Assembly: GCA_025331435.1 (NCBI GenBank)
Contig: JAIWNI010000026.1
Span: 1-64,000 of the forward strand
DNA length: 64,000 nucleotides
From: Choanephora cucurbitarum
Lineage: Eukaryota > Mucoromycota > Mucoromycetes > Mucorales > Choanephoraceae
Direction of reading: 5' to 3'
In this document: piece by piece, positions 30,444-40,554 of the stretch
Layout: every line of letters starts with the position of its first letter
Numbering within the stretch: the stretch's first letter is position 1
Program-made: the position numbers and the translations under genes
The notes under the pieces: generated by a model
Told to the model about the DNA's origin: nothing
Databases searched by the model: none
What the model saw: the letters and a program-made list of their open reading frames with translations, nothing else

Positions 30444-31637
30444 TTATTGAATGAAATCAGCCAAGGTTTCTTCAGGACCAAGTTCGCAGTAAAGATCATT
30501 TTGTTTTAAATAGTCGTCACTCCAGAACTTTGTCAGATGTCTTTGACCACCATCGTTCAGTAGGGTCACAATGACATGGCCAGGTCCTAATTGTTTGGCT
30601 ACACGATAGGCAGCGACACAATTGACGGCTGAACTACTGCCGACAAACAGACCATCTTCACGTACAAGGTAACGAGACATCTTGATGGCCTCTTCATCTG
30701 TCACACGAAAGGCGTCATCCACAAACCGTCTTCCGCGATCAAAATTCTTTGTCAGACGATTGATACCAATGCCCTCCACCACTGTATCCACCTGATGACG
30801 CTTCCTGGATCCTTCCTGCTCTGTAGGCGCATACATGACATTGTATTTCACCTTGTTGTACAGCCCAGATCCTTGAGGATCCGCCAAGAACACCTTGAGA
30901 TCCTTCACACGTTCCTTGAGATAACAAGTGATGCCTGACAATGTACCGCCTGTACCTGCACCCAGCACAATAGCATCGATCTTACCGCCCGTCTGTTGAT
31001 AGATCTCGGGTCCAGTGTAGGTGTAATGTGCTTCAAAGTTGGCCTGGTTCTCGAATTGATCTGCAAAATAGCCTGTGGCTTCCCCCTGGTGGAAATTGGC
31101 TGCTCGTTCACGGGCAAGGTTGACAAACTGCTTTTTATCGATGATGCTGACCGGGCGCACTTTTTCAACAGTGGCTCCTAGTCGTTCCAACAGTTGATAT
31201 TTCTCTTTGGCTTGATCGTCCGGCATCACGATCCATGCCTTGTAGCCTCTGGCACGAGCAATGGTGGCAATGGAGATACCGGTCGATCCCACTGTGCCTT
31301 CAAAGATCGTACTGCCCTTATGAGGTTCGAGCAAGCCGTTGGCTTCTGCTGTGCGGATCATGTTGAGTGCCACTCTATCTTTTGAACTGCCACCTGGATT
31401 CAGGAATTCGGCTTTACCGAGCACGATGCAGCCTGTTGCTTCTGACAGACTTCGGATCTTCATGAGGGGTGTGTTGCCGATCAAGCCATCGACACCTTCT
31501 ACTATACTGGGTAATAAACTGGGCTGATCATCTTCTTCTTCTTTTTTAGTGAGGTAACTGAAAAGACCTGTGGCTAACAATGTCAAGGCAGAACCTGAAA
31601 GTAAACCGATCAATACGGCTTTTTGTGTTGAAGTCAT
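30444..31637 (-). CDS. MCY1: Membrane-anchored cysteine synthase-like PLP enzyme (Mcy1 type)
   Basis: Single-exon gene of 397 residues. An N-terminal hydrophobic helix (about 7-30) is followed by a charged linker, then a fold-type II PLP domain. Lys86 in N-P-G-G-S-S-K-D-R is the PLP Schiff-base lysine, and G-A-G-T-G-G-T-L-S-G is the phosphate-binding loop. The Asn-loop of canonical cysteine synthases (T-S-G-N-T-G) reads T-V-G-S-T-G at 115-120. This fits the fungal group of yeast Mcy1 (YGR012W), anchored in the mitochondrial outer membrane, rather than the soluble enzyme. I took the ATG at 31637 because it starts directly before the anchor. Substrate is uncertain. Confidence 0.85.
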   Translation of the reverse strand: MTSTQKAVLIGLLSGSALTLLATGLFSYLTKKEEEDDQPSLLPSIVEGVDGLIGNTPLMKIRSLSEATGCIVLGKAEFLNPGGSSKDRVALNMIRTAEANGLLEPHKGSTIFEGTVGSTGISIATIARARGYKAWIVMPDDQAKEKYQLLERLGATVEKVRPVSIIDKKQFVNLARERAANFHQGEATGYFADQFENQANFEAHYTYTGPEIYQQTGGKIDAIVLGAGTGGTLSGITCYLKERVKDLKVFLADPQGSGLYNKVKYNVMYAPTEQEGSRKRHQVDTVVEGIGINRLTKNFDRGRRFVDDAFRVTDEEAIKMSRYLVREDGLFVGSSSAVNCVAAYRVAKQLGPGHVIVTLLNDGGQRHLTKFWSDDYLKQNDLYCELGPEETLADFIQ

Positions 31638-31699
31638 TGAAAATTTAATAAAAAAAAAGTTGGTATAACGATTTTTTTTTCTTTTTATTTTAAAGAAAC
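31638..31699. promoter_or_regulatory. 62-bp divergent promoter between MCY1-like gene and BCS1
   Basis: Only 62 bp separate the two start codons on opposite strands. The spacer is A/T-rich, with poly-A and poly-T runs (nucleosome-excluding, in general). Both promoters and both 5' UTRs must fit here or overlap the other gene, unless real starts lie further inside. Confidence 0.6.
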
Positions 31700-33520
31700 A
31701 TGAGTCGTCATTTAGTGTCTGGAGGTCATTCGTTTTTAGTGCCTCCATTTGTTTCTCAGATGGCAAAGCAATCCGCCGTCATGTCAACACGAGGATTCAG
31801 TTCCATGCCACCTTCTGAACCAAGTACATTGGGCGGTATTGTTGCTGTCATTGCAGACAAACTAGGGATTGGAGAGTAAAGTGTTTAACGAGTTATATGA
31901 TCTATTCACTTACTTCCCTTTGTTTTTTTTAGGCTAGCTACAGGTGGTTTGCAACTGGCAGTGATTGGAGGTAGATGCAATAAAAGAAAAAAATATATAT
32001 ATGAAAAAAAAAGAAATTCATGCAACCTTTCTATAAATAGGTGCATTGGCTGGTTTTCGTTATTTTGGTGTTTATTTCTTGGATTACTTAAAGAAACAGA
32101 CTATTGTCACTGCTGATTTTGATAGTAGAGATGAATCGTATAGGTAAGGTGGAGTACCGTACATACACGTCATGTCCATGTAACTCTCTTGTCTGTAGTT
32201 GGATTCTTAATTGGCTGAGTGAACAGCCCTATAGTCAAAATACATCTCGGTTTTCTGTTTCCACAAGCATTTTGCGTGCTGGACAACGGTTGCCAGGTGA
32301 AGGATCAGATGCTTTGTTACCACCTATTTATTTCTTACCATCGCCAGGTAAAATACACATATACAGACACATGCACAATCAGACTCAACTATGTAAAAGG
32401 CACTCATTTCTTTACTTATAAAAACCGACTCTTATGGATGACACGAGAACGTCCTGGTACTTCTTCACCTGCTGCTGCTGTAGCGAATTCAAATGCAATC
32501 ATCGAGAGAATTCAAATCAGCACCTTTGGTCGATCCAGAGAACTGTTACAAAACTTGGTCTATGAAGCACAAAAGAAGTTCATCGATCGAGATCAGAGTC
32601 GAACTGTCGTCTTTGCCGCAGATCAGTATGGAGCCTGGCGAAGGACAAGATCAAGACCCAAAAGACCCTTGAGTACCATTGTGATTCCAGACAATGTCAA
32701 GACTAAGTTAGTCTTGGATGCTCAGGATTTTATTGGCTCAGAACAATGGTACAGTGATCGAGGCATTCCTTATCGTAGAGGCTATTTGCTGTATGGTACA
32801 CCTGGTTCAGGTAAAGCATAGCGATCAGAGTGTGAGTGGAAGTTGATTGTCTAGTATGTAGGAAAGACAAGTTTTGTCTATTCACTGGCTGGTGAACTTG
32901 GCTTGAATATCTATGTGGTCAATTTGAGCAACAAGAGTTTGACAGATGATACCTTGAATGAATTGGTCACAGATACACCCAGTCGATGTATCTTATTGCT
33001 CGAGGATATTGATGCAGCCTTTGTTCAAAGAGAAAAGGGAGATACAGCCAGTGCAAACAACATTACTTTTTCTGGTCTGTTGAATGCTATTGATGGTGTT
33101 GCTGCTCAAGAAGGACGTATACTCTGTATGACAACAAAGTAAGTCTATCCACCACTCAATGCAAATAATAACACTTTTTTTTCTCATGATAGTCATATTG
33201 ATCGATTGGATGATGCCTTGATTCGCCCTGGTCGTATTGATGTACGCATTCATTTTGGCCATGCTACACGTAACCAAGCACATGAACTGTTTACCAAGTT
33301 CTATCCAGGATTACCCAATGATTCAAAACTACCTTTGAAATTTGCTTCCAAGATTCCCGAGAATACATTCAGTATGGCTCATCTTCAAGGATTCCTCATG
33401 GGCCATAAACAACGTCCAGAAGAAGCTGTCAAACAGGTGGCTGATTGGATTGAATCTCATCAAAAGGGTGTCAATGATGCTTCTACAGAAGAAGCTCATT
33501 CTGCTATAGAAGATCTCTAG
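31700..33520 (+). CDS. BCS1: Mitochondrial chaperone BCS1 (AAA ATPase)
   Basis: BCS1 translocates the folded Rieske protein across the inner membrane during complex III assembly. Seven exons (31700-31875, 31933-31970, 32041-32143, 32199-32347, 32400-32810, 32862-33138, 33193-33520) give 493 residues. A hydrophobic helix at about residues 60-85 precedes the BCS1-specific domain. Then follow W-Y-S-D-R-G-I-P-Y-R-R-G-Y-L-L-Y-G, Walker A G-T-P-G-S-G-K-T-S (288-296, interrupted by an intron after G-S-G), Walker B L-L-L-E-D-I-D-A, and the sensor and arginine finger N-H-I-D-R-L-D-D-A-L-I-R-P-G-R. The N-terminal 50 residues are Ser/Arg-rich with R-G-F-S-S, which looks like a cleavable presequence not expected for this protein. 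Confidence 0.93.
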
Positions 33521-33572
33521 AAATCCATCTCTTTTTTATTGATCATCTCTAAACATTGTTTTAAAAATACAT

Positions 33573-34277
33573 TTAAGCTTGCAACTTCTTGAATTCATCC
33601 ACAATCTTATCAGATGAAGAAGAACCAATACGAGTGGCACCTAATTCAAGGAACTTGAGGACTTGTTCCAAAGTCTTGATACCACCAGAAGCCTTGACTT
33701 CCATGTTGTCAGGAACATTGCCTCTCATCAACTCAATGTGTTCATAAGTAGCACCAGCAGAAGCAAAACCAGTTGATGTCTTGACAAAGTGAGCACCAGC
33801 ATTCTTGGAGAGTTCACAAGCCTTGACGATCTGTTCGTTGGTGAGATAGGCAGTCTCAAAGATGATCTTGAAGCTAACGTCAGGGTTCTTGGCCTTACTC
33901 AACTTGATGATATCAGCCAACTCAGATTGAACCTTGTCGTACAAACCTGATCTCAAGAAACCGATATTGAGAACGACATCCAACTCAATAGCACCATCTT
34001 CAATGGCCTGGAGACTTTCGGCAATCTTGGCTTCGGTAGTAGAGTTACCGTGAGGGAAAGAGATGACAGTACCGACCATCACATCAGTGCCTTTCAAGAG
34101 TTCGCTGGCTTGAGCAACATCACAGGGCTTGACACAGACAGAGGCCAAGTTGTATTTCTTGGCTACTTCACAACCTTGGATCACATCTTCGGTTGTTTGT
34201 TCAGGTCTGAGGATAGCATGGTCAAAGACCTTGGCAAGCTTTTCGGGAGTCAAAGATTCAGTCACGATAAGAGTCAT
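33573..34277 (-). CDS. Deoxyribose-phosphate aldolase (DERA)
   Basis: DERA cleaves 2-deoxyribose-5-phosphate to glyceraldehyde-3-phosphate and acetaldehyde in deoxynucleoside catabolism. Single-exon, 234 residues, close to the compact DeoC form. Asp100 in E-L-D-V-V-L-N-I-G, Lys166 in F-V-K-T-S-T-G-F (Schiff base) and Lys195 in V-K-A-S-G-G-I-K correspond to the catalytic Asp and the two Lys of the family. No signal or membrane segment. Convergent with BCS1, with 52 bp between stops. Confidence 0.93.
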   Translation of the reverse strand: MTLIVTESLTPEKLAKVFDHAILRPEQTTEDVIQGCEVAKKYNLASVCVKPCDVAQASELLKGTDVMVGTVISFPHGNSTTEAKIAESLQAIEDGAIELDVVLNIGFLRSGLYDKVQSELADIIKLSKAKNPDVSFKIIFETAYLTNEQIVKACELSKNAGAHFVKTSTGFASAGATYEHIELMRGNVPDNMEVKASGGIKTLEQVLKFLELGATRIGSSSSDKIVDEFKKLQA

Positions 34278-34617
34278 TTTTTTATTTTCTAGGAGAAAAA
34301 AAAAAGAAAAAGAAAAGATGTCAGGAAAACGCGAATAAATATATACCCAAAAAAAAAATTATTGTCCCCACGGTTGATAAATATACCCCCCTTTCAGTGG
34401 AGTAGCGGGGTAAAATCTTAAAAAAAAAAAAGGGTGCAGTTGATCTTCTTACTTTGTTTCTCAGCAATCGAAATAATGGGCCGCCTCTTAAATAGCAGAC
34501 ACACGGATTTAGAAAATAAGGTCTTTTATTGACAATGTCTAAAAACAAGGAATAAACCAGACCTGATTTGACTTTAACACTCTATTCATAACCATTAGTC
34601 GATCAAACAGTTGAAAA
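34278..34617. other. Intergenic region, DERA gene to F-box gene
   Basis: 340 bp between two genes on the minus strand. It carries A-tracts (34364-34372 and 34419-34431) and the DERA promoter. No ORF or repeat of note. Confidence 0.55.
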
Positions 34618-36831
34618 CTAAGCTAACGAAAATGATGTTTCCTTTGACCAGGTAACAACAGTTTTATAACGATACCGTAATACGATCGATTTAGGTAAAT
34701 GCTCAAAACGGAAGACAGTATAGGACATGGCACCTGGATGGACAGCATGATCAGAAAACGCCTTATAAAAGTCTTCTTCAGACAGGTCGTGTTGTATGGC
34801 CTTAGGGAACAGCGAACCAAGGGCATTCTTTTCATGATGGACTGTAAACTGCCCAATGATCTCCTGGCCATGTAACAGAACGACCGCTGTATGATCAACA
34901 CCTTCCTGTTTCTCTAGATTTGGAATACCTTTGGCTCCAGAGCCTACCTTCTTCACATAGAGTTCTGCTATAAATTCCTCTAGTGCCTCTGAAGTCGACA
35001 CAAAGGTAGAATTCGAAAACGGTGTCTCTGGTGGTTCCTTGCAGAATGTGTAGAATGCTTCAAACATAGTGATTTTCTTGATGTTGGGAAAGGATTGAGT
35101 GATGAGGTTTAGGTGTTCAGCGGTGTGTTTGTTTGAGCCGAATAGACAGACGTTGGGTCGACCTGTGCGCAATGTATCTTGTTTGGTGGGATCAGCAGTC
35201 CAGCTATCTCTACTGACTGTAACATACGATGTTTTATGATTCCGGAGTGACATCTTTTTTAGTTTAGGACATTCTAAAAGGACATGCGTCATCAGGCTTG
35301 TGGGGATAGCAAAGATATTTCGATTGGTATGCCAAGTAAATTGGTGTACTATATCAAGCCTAAGATGCGTGAGCTGTAGAAGCGTACTATAGACACTGTC
35401 CATATACTCTGAATGGCTTTCGCGTTCATCCCATGACGCTGGAACTCCTAGATCCATCCACCAAAAATTGTAAGTATCTGGTATGAGACCTTCAAGGATA
35501 TCGAAGTCATAAAATGCTGCCAGATCAAGATCTGCTGGAAATTCAAGCGTCATAAGGCTGTTGCCGGATACACTCAGGCTGGTCTCAAGGTCGCACCCGT
35601 CCGATAGAGTAAAATCGACCATCAATTCTCGATCCCCTTTCAAAGCATGGGCTAAGCGGAAGAAGCTATTGATTCTCCATTCTCGCAGTGGTTCTCCTAG
35701 TATGAAATCGTCCACATCGTCTTCTGGTCTAGCTGTGATCAATATATTAGGCACATTGCTCAAACGGTCCATCAGACGAAACACACTGCTTTCACCTACA
35801 GAGTTAATCCACGAAAACAAATCGCCTTTTAGTAAGATCAGAGCGCAATTCTCAAAACCTGGTCGGATGTAGTCACTGAGGAACCTGACATAGATAGGTG
35901 GAAAGGTACTGACCATAAGCGAGATCATTTTGAGTCGCAAGCCAGGATACATTGAAGTTGATTTGTTCGTATCTAGTTTAGGTTGCTTTGCCTTCAGCTC
36001 ATTTAATTCAGCCTCGGCCAATCGCAATGTCTCTGGACACTGATCTTTGAAGCTGATGTATTCAATCGATTCTAAGCGAGGACAAGCATGCAAGATGCCA
36101 AAGAGTGTGACAGGCGAGGTATGTTCATCCTGAAAGGACAGATGAGTAAGATAGTCAAAGTCGGCCAGATAAGAATGAATGGGTTGCTTTGGAAGTGTGG
36201 GTGGCATCTCGAAATAGACAATGATGGCTGTTATAAGCGAGTTGCGAAAATGATACATGAGCTCCATCTGTATGCTATAGTATGGTATATCCATTGTGTA
36301 GCGAGTTTCGAATGGCTCTTCTAATGGACAACAGAAGCCAATGGTCCCCACATGCTTCAGGGCCCCTACCTTGGGCATTTTGCAGAGAGTACGTGCATCT
36401 GTCAAAGAACGTAGATAGATATTCTTTGCATATTTGTAGAGAGAAAACACCTCCATCAGCTCTTCTGCCGTATAGTGTTCATTACAGTTAGATTTTTTGT
36501 TGAATATCTCCAAGTGATTGATATCAGGTGCTAGCAACTGGCATCGTTTTCTTTGTTCAGCGTCCTTTGGAATCACAAAGTCTTTGGCATGGATATCCAC
36601 TCGGATTTGAGAGAAACAATTCTTGAGGGCAATAGGATAAAAGCGTTTGCATACTAACATACATTTCTTTCTATCCCTTTCCCAAAGATAGCTAAATATA
36701 TGAAAAAGAGTTTCTGTAGGCAATGATAAAATGCCTGTCATTTCTAAAGCACTCAAAAGAAAGAAAAAAGAGAGAGAGAAAATAAAGGACAGCTTACCTT
36801 CATTTATTGGTGAAGTTCTTGATTTATTCAA
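34618..36831 (-). CDS. F-box protein with a possible in-frame 5' intron
   Basis: Spliced model: exon 1 36831-36798, intron 36797-36744 (54 bp, GTAAGC...TTTAG), exon 2 36743-34618; 719 residues. The F-box L-S-L-P-T-E-T-L-F-H-I-F-S-Y-L-W starts about residue 16 and is followed by leucine-rich stretches typical of an SCF substrate receptor. Because the intron length is a multiple of three and contains no stop, the unspliced frame is also open and would insert a hydrophobic stretch (S-F-I-F-S-L-S-F-F-F-L-L) before the F-box. The spliced form is preferred because it leaves the F-box near the N-terminus and the intron has a consensus donor and a T-rich tract. Substrate unknown. Confidence 0.82.
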   Translation of the reverse strand: MNKSRTSPINEGKLSFIFSLSFFFLLSALEMTGILSLPTETLFHIFSYLWERDRKKCMLVCKRFYPIALKNCFSQIRVDIHAKDFVIPKDAEQRKRCQLLAPDINHLEIFNKKSNCNEHYTAEELMEVFSLYKYAKNIYLRSLTDARTLCKMPKVGALKHVGTIGFCCPLEEPFETRYTMDIPYYSIQMELMYHFRNSLITAIIVYFEMPPTLPKQPIHSYLADFDYLTHLSFQDEHTSPVTLFGILHACPRLESIEYISFKDQCPETLRLAEAELNELKAKQPKLDTNKSTSMYPGLRLKMISLMVSTFPPIYVRFLSDYIRPGFENCALILLKGDLFSWINSVGESSVFRLMDRLSNVPNILITARPEDDVDDFILGEPLREWRINSFFRLAHALKGDRELMVDFTLSDGCDLETSLSVSGNSLMTLEFPADLDLAAFYDFDILEGLIPDTYNFWWMDLGVPASWDERESHSEYMDSVYSTLLQLTHLRLDIVHQFTWHTNRNIFAIPTSLMTHVLLECPKLKKMSLRNHKTSYVTVSRDSWTADPTKQDTLRTGRPNVCLFGSNKHTAEHLNLITQSFPNIKKITMFEAFYTFCKEPPETPFSNSTFVSTSEALEEFIAELYVKKVGSGAKGIPNLEKQEGVDHTAVVLLHGQEIIGQFTVHHEKNALGSLFPKAIQHDLSEEDFYKAFSDHAVHPGAMSYTVFRFEHLPKSIVLRYRYKTVVTWSKETSFSLA

Positions 36832-36964
36832 CTTTGGAAGACAGATTTAGAAATGCTGTGATATGATTAGCTTACAGAAAATAAGCCTTCAGAAATTGAT
36901 TTTTTTTTTCAAGGTAGGCTACAGTCATGAAAAATAACACACAGATGTAGATGTCTTAATTTTA

Positions 36965-38332
36965 TTAAGCTTTTGCTCTTCCATAACGCAATACTTCCAT
37001 AGTCATCTTTGTAGGCTTAATACTATCTGCTTTCATCAATTCATACGTCTGTTTGACTTGTTCCCAACGACCTGCTTTTGCCCATGCACGCATCACAATG
37101 GTATAAATGACAGCATTCAATTGAACACCAGATGATTTGAGTTGATTGAAGATACGCATACATGATTCAGGATCAGGCACATAAGCATGAGCCAGCATCA
37201 GTGTAGCATAGGTCACAAGAGAAGGCTGTACTTTTCTGTCAATCATGTCCTGATAGACCTGACTGACCATAGACAGATCATCACGGCGAAGGAATGCACG
37301 CATAAAAGTGGTATAGGCGAATACATTAGGACCAGAGAAGAAGATGGGTGCTGTGGTAGAGTCATTCTGGACATGGTGTTTGTATTGATCATAGTATTTT
37401 TGAATCGTCTTGAGATCAGCATTGGCCACAACAGCATTCAGCAAGACATTGCGTGTATGTTGTGTAGGCTGACATGCTGTGTCCTTAAAGAACTGACGAT
37501 AGAGATCAATGGCATATTGATTGTCGTGTTGCTTTACATGCATGCCCATCAAGGTGGTAGCCACCACTTCATTCGGCTTAATGTTCTCCTGCTGCATTCG
37601 CTTAAAGATACGCCATGCCTCATCCACATGGCCCTCATCACCCAAACCATGCAAGACAATGGCAAACGTATACACATCCGACTGAAGACCTGCCTCTAGC
37701 AGGTTAGTCCAAAACTTGAGAGCAGAGTCCGTATTGAGCTGTCGAACAGAATGGTGCATCAGGATGTTGTAGGTCACGATAGTAGGCTTGACTTGATACT
37801 GCATCATCATACGAAACATGGCCTCGGCTCGATCGATGTTGGCTTCACGCATATAACCGTTGATCAGACTGGTATAGACATGGGCATCTGGCTTGATTCG
37901 GTTGGCGATCATGCGTCTGAAATATCGCTTGGCTCGAATCATGTCTCCTTGGTCACAAAAGCCGTTGATGATGATGGTATAGGAAGCCACATCGGGTTTG
38001 ATGTTCTCGTTTTCCATCGCACGAAGCAGTTGAATGGCCTTGTTCAGCCTGTTCTCTGATGCAGCACGCATGATTTTCTTATTGTACGCTAGCACTGTTT
38101 TGGGTATCTTTCGTTTTGATGATTGGCTTTCAGATGGTAAACTTGGGATAGATGAGTACGTGCGATGACAGTGATCGAATAGACCGCGATGGGTATGGTG
38201 TTTCCAGTTTAACATGAACGATGGACTGCCTCGAATAGGTTGAGCAGCAAGAGAGATCGGTCTGGAGACAATGGCACAGAGTACATTGGCAATAACAGAC
38301 CTTGACATAATCATATGTCTTGCTGGCATCAT
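36965..38332 (-). CDS. Pentatricopeptide repeat (PPR) protein, probably mitochondrial
   Basis: Single-exon, 455 residues. About eight PPR motifs run from residue 85 to the end, e.g. N-I-K-P-D-V-A-S-Y-T-I-I-I-N-G-F-C, R-I-K-P-D-A-H-V-Y-T-S-L-I-N-G-Y and Q-V-K-P-T-I-V-T-Y-N-I-L-M. Such repeats bind single-stranded RNA one base per repeat. The N-terminal 70 residues are rich in Arg/Ser/Ala with few acidic residues, as expected for a matrix-targeting presequence (inference). Role likely in mitochondrial RNA processing or translation. Not assignable to a named fungal PPR protein. 133 bp from the neighbouring F-box gene upstream end, same strand. Confidence 0.9.
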   Translation of the reverse strand: MMPARHMIMSRSVIANVLCAIVSRPISLAAQPIRGSPSFMLNWKHHTHRGLFDHCHRTYSSIPSLPSESQSSKRKIPKTVLAYNKKIMRAASENRLNKAIQLLRAMENENIKPDVASYTIIINGFCDQGDMIRAKRYFRRMIANRIKPDAHVYTSLINGYMREANIDRAEAMFRMMMQYQVKPTIVTYNILMHHSVRQLNTDSALKFWTNLLEAGLQSDVYTFAIVLHGLGDEGHVDEAWRIFKRMQQENIKPNEVVATTLMGMHVKQHDNQYAIDLYRQFFKDTACQPTQHTRNVLLNAVVANADLKTIQKYYDQYKHHVQNDSTTAPIFFSGPNVFAYTTFMRAFLRRDDLSMVSQVYQDMIDRKVQPSLVTYATLMLAHAYVPDPESCMRIFNQLKSSGVQLNAVIYTIVMRAWAKAGRWEQVKQTYELMKADSIKPTKMTMEVLRYGRAKA

Positions 38333-39122
38333 TCTATTTTATTTTATTTTATTTTGAAAATTCAAAAGGGACCCTGTCAGGTTATTTAGAGAAAGTAACA
38401 AAGTCTTGATTTATTTAATGGCACCACTTCACTCTTTTCTTATTCCACATACACTTTCACCTCGGACATGACCGGAATGATGACGTATCCGAGTCATTGA
38501 TCCGGTTCGAACATCTACAGTGAAGTTACTTGACAGCAAGATCAATGCATAGTTATCCCTTCTTGGCATGAAGAAAAATAATTTATGTTGTCAACCATGT
38601 ACAAGTAGGTTTTTTCTTTTTCTTTTTTAAGAAACCTACACTGTTTACTTAATTATGCATACGCTTGTCTTAAACAGCATTTGCAGTGCTCAAAGGGATT
38701 TTTTTTCTCAAGTTGAGCAACCCACAGCTATCTATAGTCACACAAATCTTTAGTCGATTGCTATCTACTTGTTATATAGTCTAATACCATACCCAAGATT
38801 TTTTTTTCTTTAACTCCCACACAGTAGTCTGAATTATGTCTACCCAAGATAAACTGACGCGTACTTTTTATACATAACAACCGAAACAAGTCAAAATAGA
38901 CTTTACTTGAGTGCATACACCATACTCTTTGAAAAAAAAACAACCAAGCTACCTACTGTTCTTTCCTTCACCATGACTAACTATGCTCCTAAACTTTAAC
39001 TTTGTGGATTAGGCGGAGTCGAGTGTTACACGTATAGCTCGATCAAAAGTGTAAAAATTTACATTTAAGTCGATTGTTTCCTTTTTCCCTTACTTTTTTT
39101 TTCCTCTTTACTTTCTTAAATC
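38333..39122. other. Divergent region between PPR gene and I78 inhibitor gene
   Basis: 790 bp with no ORF of note. The TTTTA-rich leader of the PPR gene lies at 38333-38355, and a T-rich tract precedes the I78 start. I saw no repeat. Confidence 0.55.
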
Positions 39123-39444
39123 ATGTCTATCCCATTCTCTAAACTTTCTGACCCCTCAAGCAACCAACCTAACGATACTGATGGTTGGCACGAAAAGTTA
39201 GTTGGCAAGATCATCCTTAATAACGATGAAGAAACTGCTCTTAGCTCAGATGAAGTAAATAAAGAAGTAGTATGCGTTAGTGTGTTATCTAACTTTTATA
39301 CTATAGTATGTTCGTGTTCAAGATTTGCCTACTCCTCACCGAGTACTTCCTCCAGGTACTATGGCCACCATGGATTTCCGTCCTGAACGTTTGAATGTTC
39401 ATGTTGACCAATCTAAGCGTTGTACTGGTGTTAAGTTTGGATAA
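39123..39444 (+). CDS. Peptidase inhibitor I78 family protein
   Basis: Two exons (39123-39269, 39307-39444), 94 residues. The C-terminal half has the I78 signature: L-P-x-x-x-R-V-L-P-P-G-T-x-A-T-M-D-F-R-P-E-R-L-N-V-H-V-D, ending C-T-G-V-K-F-G. Such proteins inhibit subtilisin-like serine proteases. There is no signal peptide, so it is probably cytosolic, unlike bacterial secreted members. The 37-bp intron is very short, and its donor and acceptor (GTATGC...TATAG) were chosen because they restore the domain. A perfect Kozak-like GCCACCATGG sits internally at the M-D-F-R start of the core domain. Confidence 0.83.
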
Positions 39445-40554
39445 TTTCTTTTTGCTTTGAATTATCGCAATAAACTGTATATCATGATGTCATCTTGTTC
39501 AATGTTGATGGTAGACGCATAATGTGTGTGTGTATTTTTTTTTTTGCTCAGCATCATAATGTGATGATGACATAATTTTATGCTTTCTTTTATTGGAAGA
39601 AGATACCTTAAGTGTTCATTATGCAAACCATTATGCTGATTGGATGAAATTTAAGCTAGGCTTAAAGTCTAATCTTTTTATTTATTCTTATCTGCATTCC
39701 AAAAGGTTGTGTTCTTATAACCTGTTTACCCTAGAAGGGAAGCAAGTTCACTTCACAAGAGAAGTGAATTTCTCTCTTGTTAAGTTAATAAATCAAGCCT
39801 CTTCATTGTAAGCATATTTTTTTTTACTTTAAATACAACCTGGTTTAAGTCTAGAGCCTATAACAAATGATGTGTCATCAGAAATCATTTTTTTCCTATA
39901 TGTTTCATGTATGCTTACCTAAACAAGACTTTTATGAGCAATAGAAATCAGAAAATTTAAATCAGGCCCATTTCTTTGATTCGTCAGGGGCAAACAAAAG
40001 TTGATTTGCTACTTAAGGTAAACATGAGCCTGATTGGCGTCTAGGTATTTTCAAGATAGATCAACCCCATTTACAGAAACAATGGTCTTTGCTATTTTTA
40101 TCAAAAAAGAGAATGTCATAACCCCCCACCTCATGCTCGAAAAGTAACGCCATATAAAAACAAAGTAAAGGACTCTGAAATTAGACAAATCAAAGTAATC
40201 CATGCAGCTGGTCAAAACAATAGGAGAGTTTCCTATTTTGTATAAGAGGATCCATTTATAGAGCATTTTCATAAAAGGAAGGTAAGGTGAGATACTATCC
40301 ACCTATTAAATAAGGGTTCCTAGAGTAACCTTTCTTTTTTTTTTTAAGTAATGGTATATAGGAGGAGGAGGGGAGGGAAGAAGGGCTACAATAACTAAAT
40401 ACGCGCCCATTCTTTAATTACTTTTTTTTTGAAGAAGGGGGGGGGGGAATCAATGGTGTATATAAATAAGACAATAGAATGTTTAGGCATAAGAAAGTGT
40501 ATATAATAAATAGGGTAAAAATATATATATGTATATGTATAATATAAAAATGAC
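39445..40554. other. Intergenic region with hairpin and G-tract
   Basis: 1.1 kb. It holds an 8-bp stem hairpin TTCACTTC/GAAGTGAA (39747-39754/39761-39768) inside a short unrecognised ORF (39593-39811), and a run of 11 G (40437-40447), the longest G homopolymer in the window. No supported gene. Confidence 0.55.

Noticed and set aside
37187..37699. 170-codon plus-strand ORF opposite the PPR gene
   Set aside because: Antisense shadow; the minus strand carries unmistakable PPR motifs.
38501..38525. Possible tRNA T-loop (ggttcgaac)
   Set aside because: No acceptor or anticodon stems can be paired around it.
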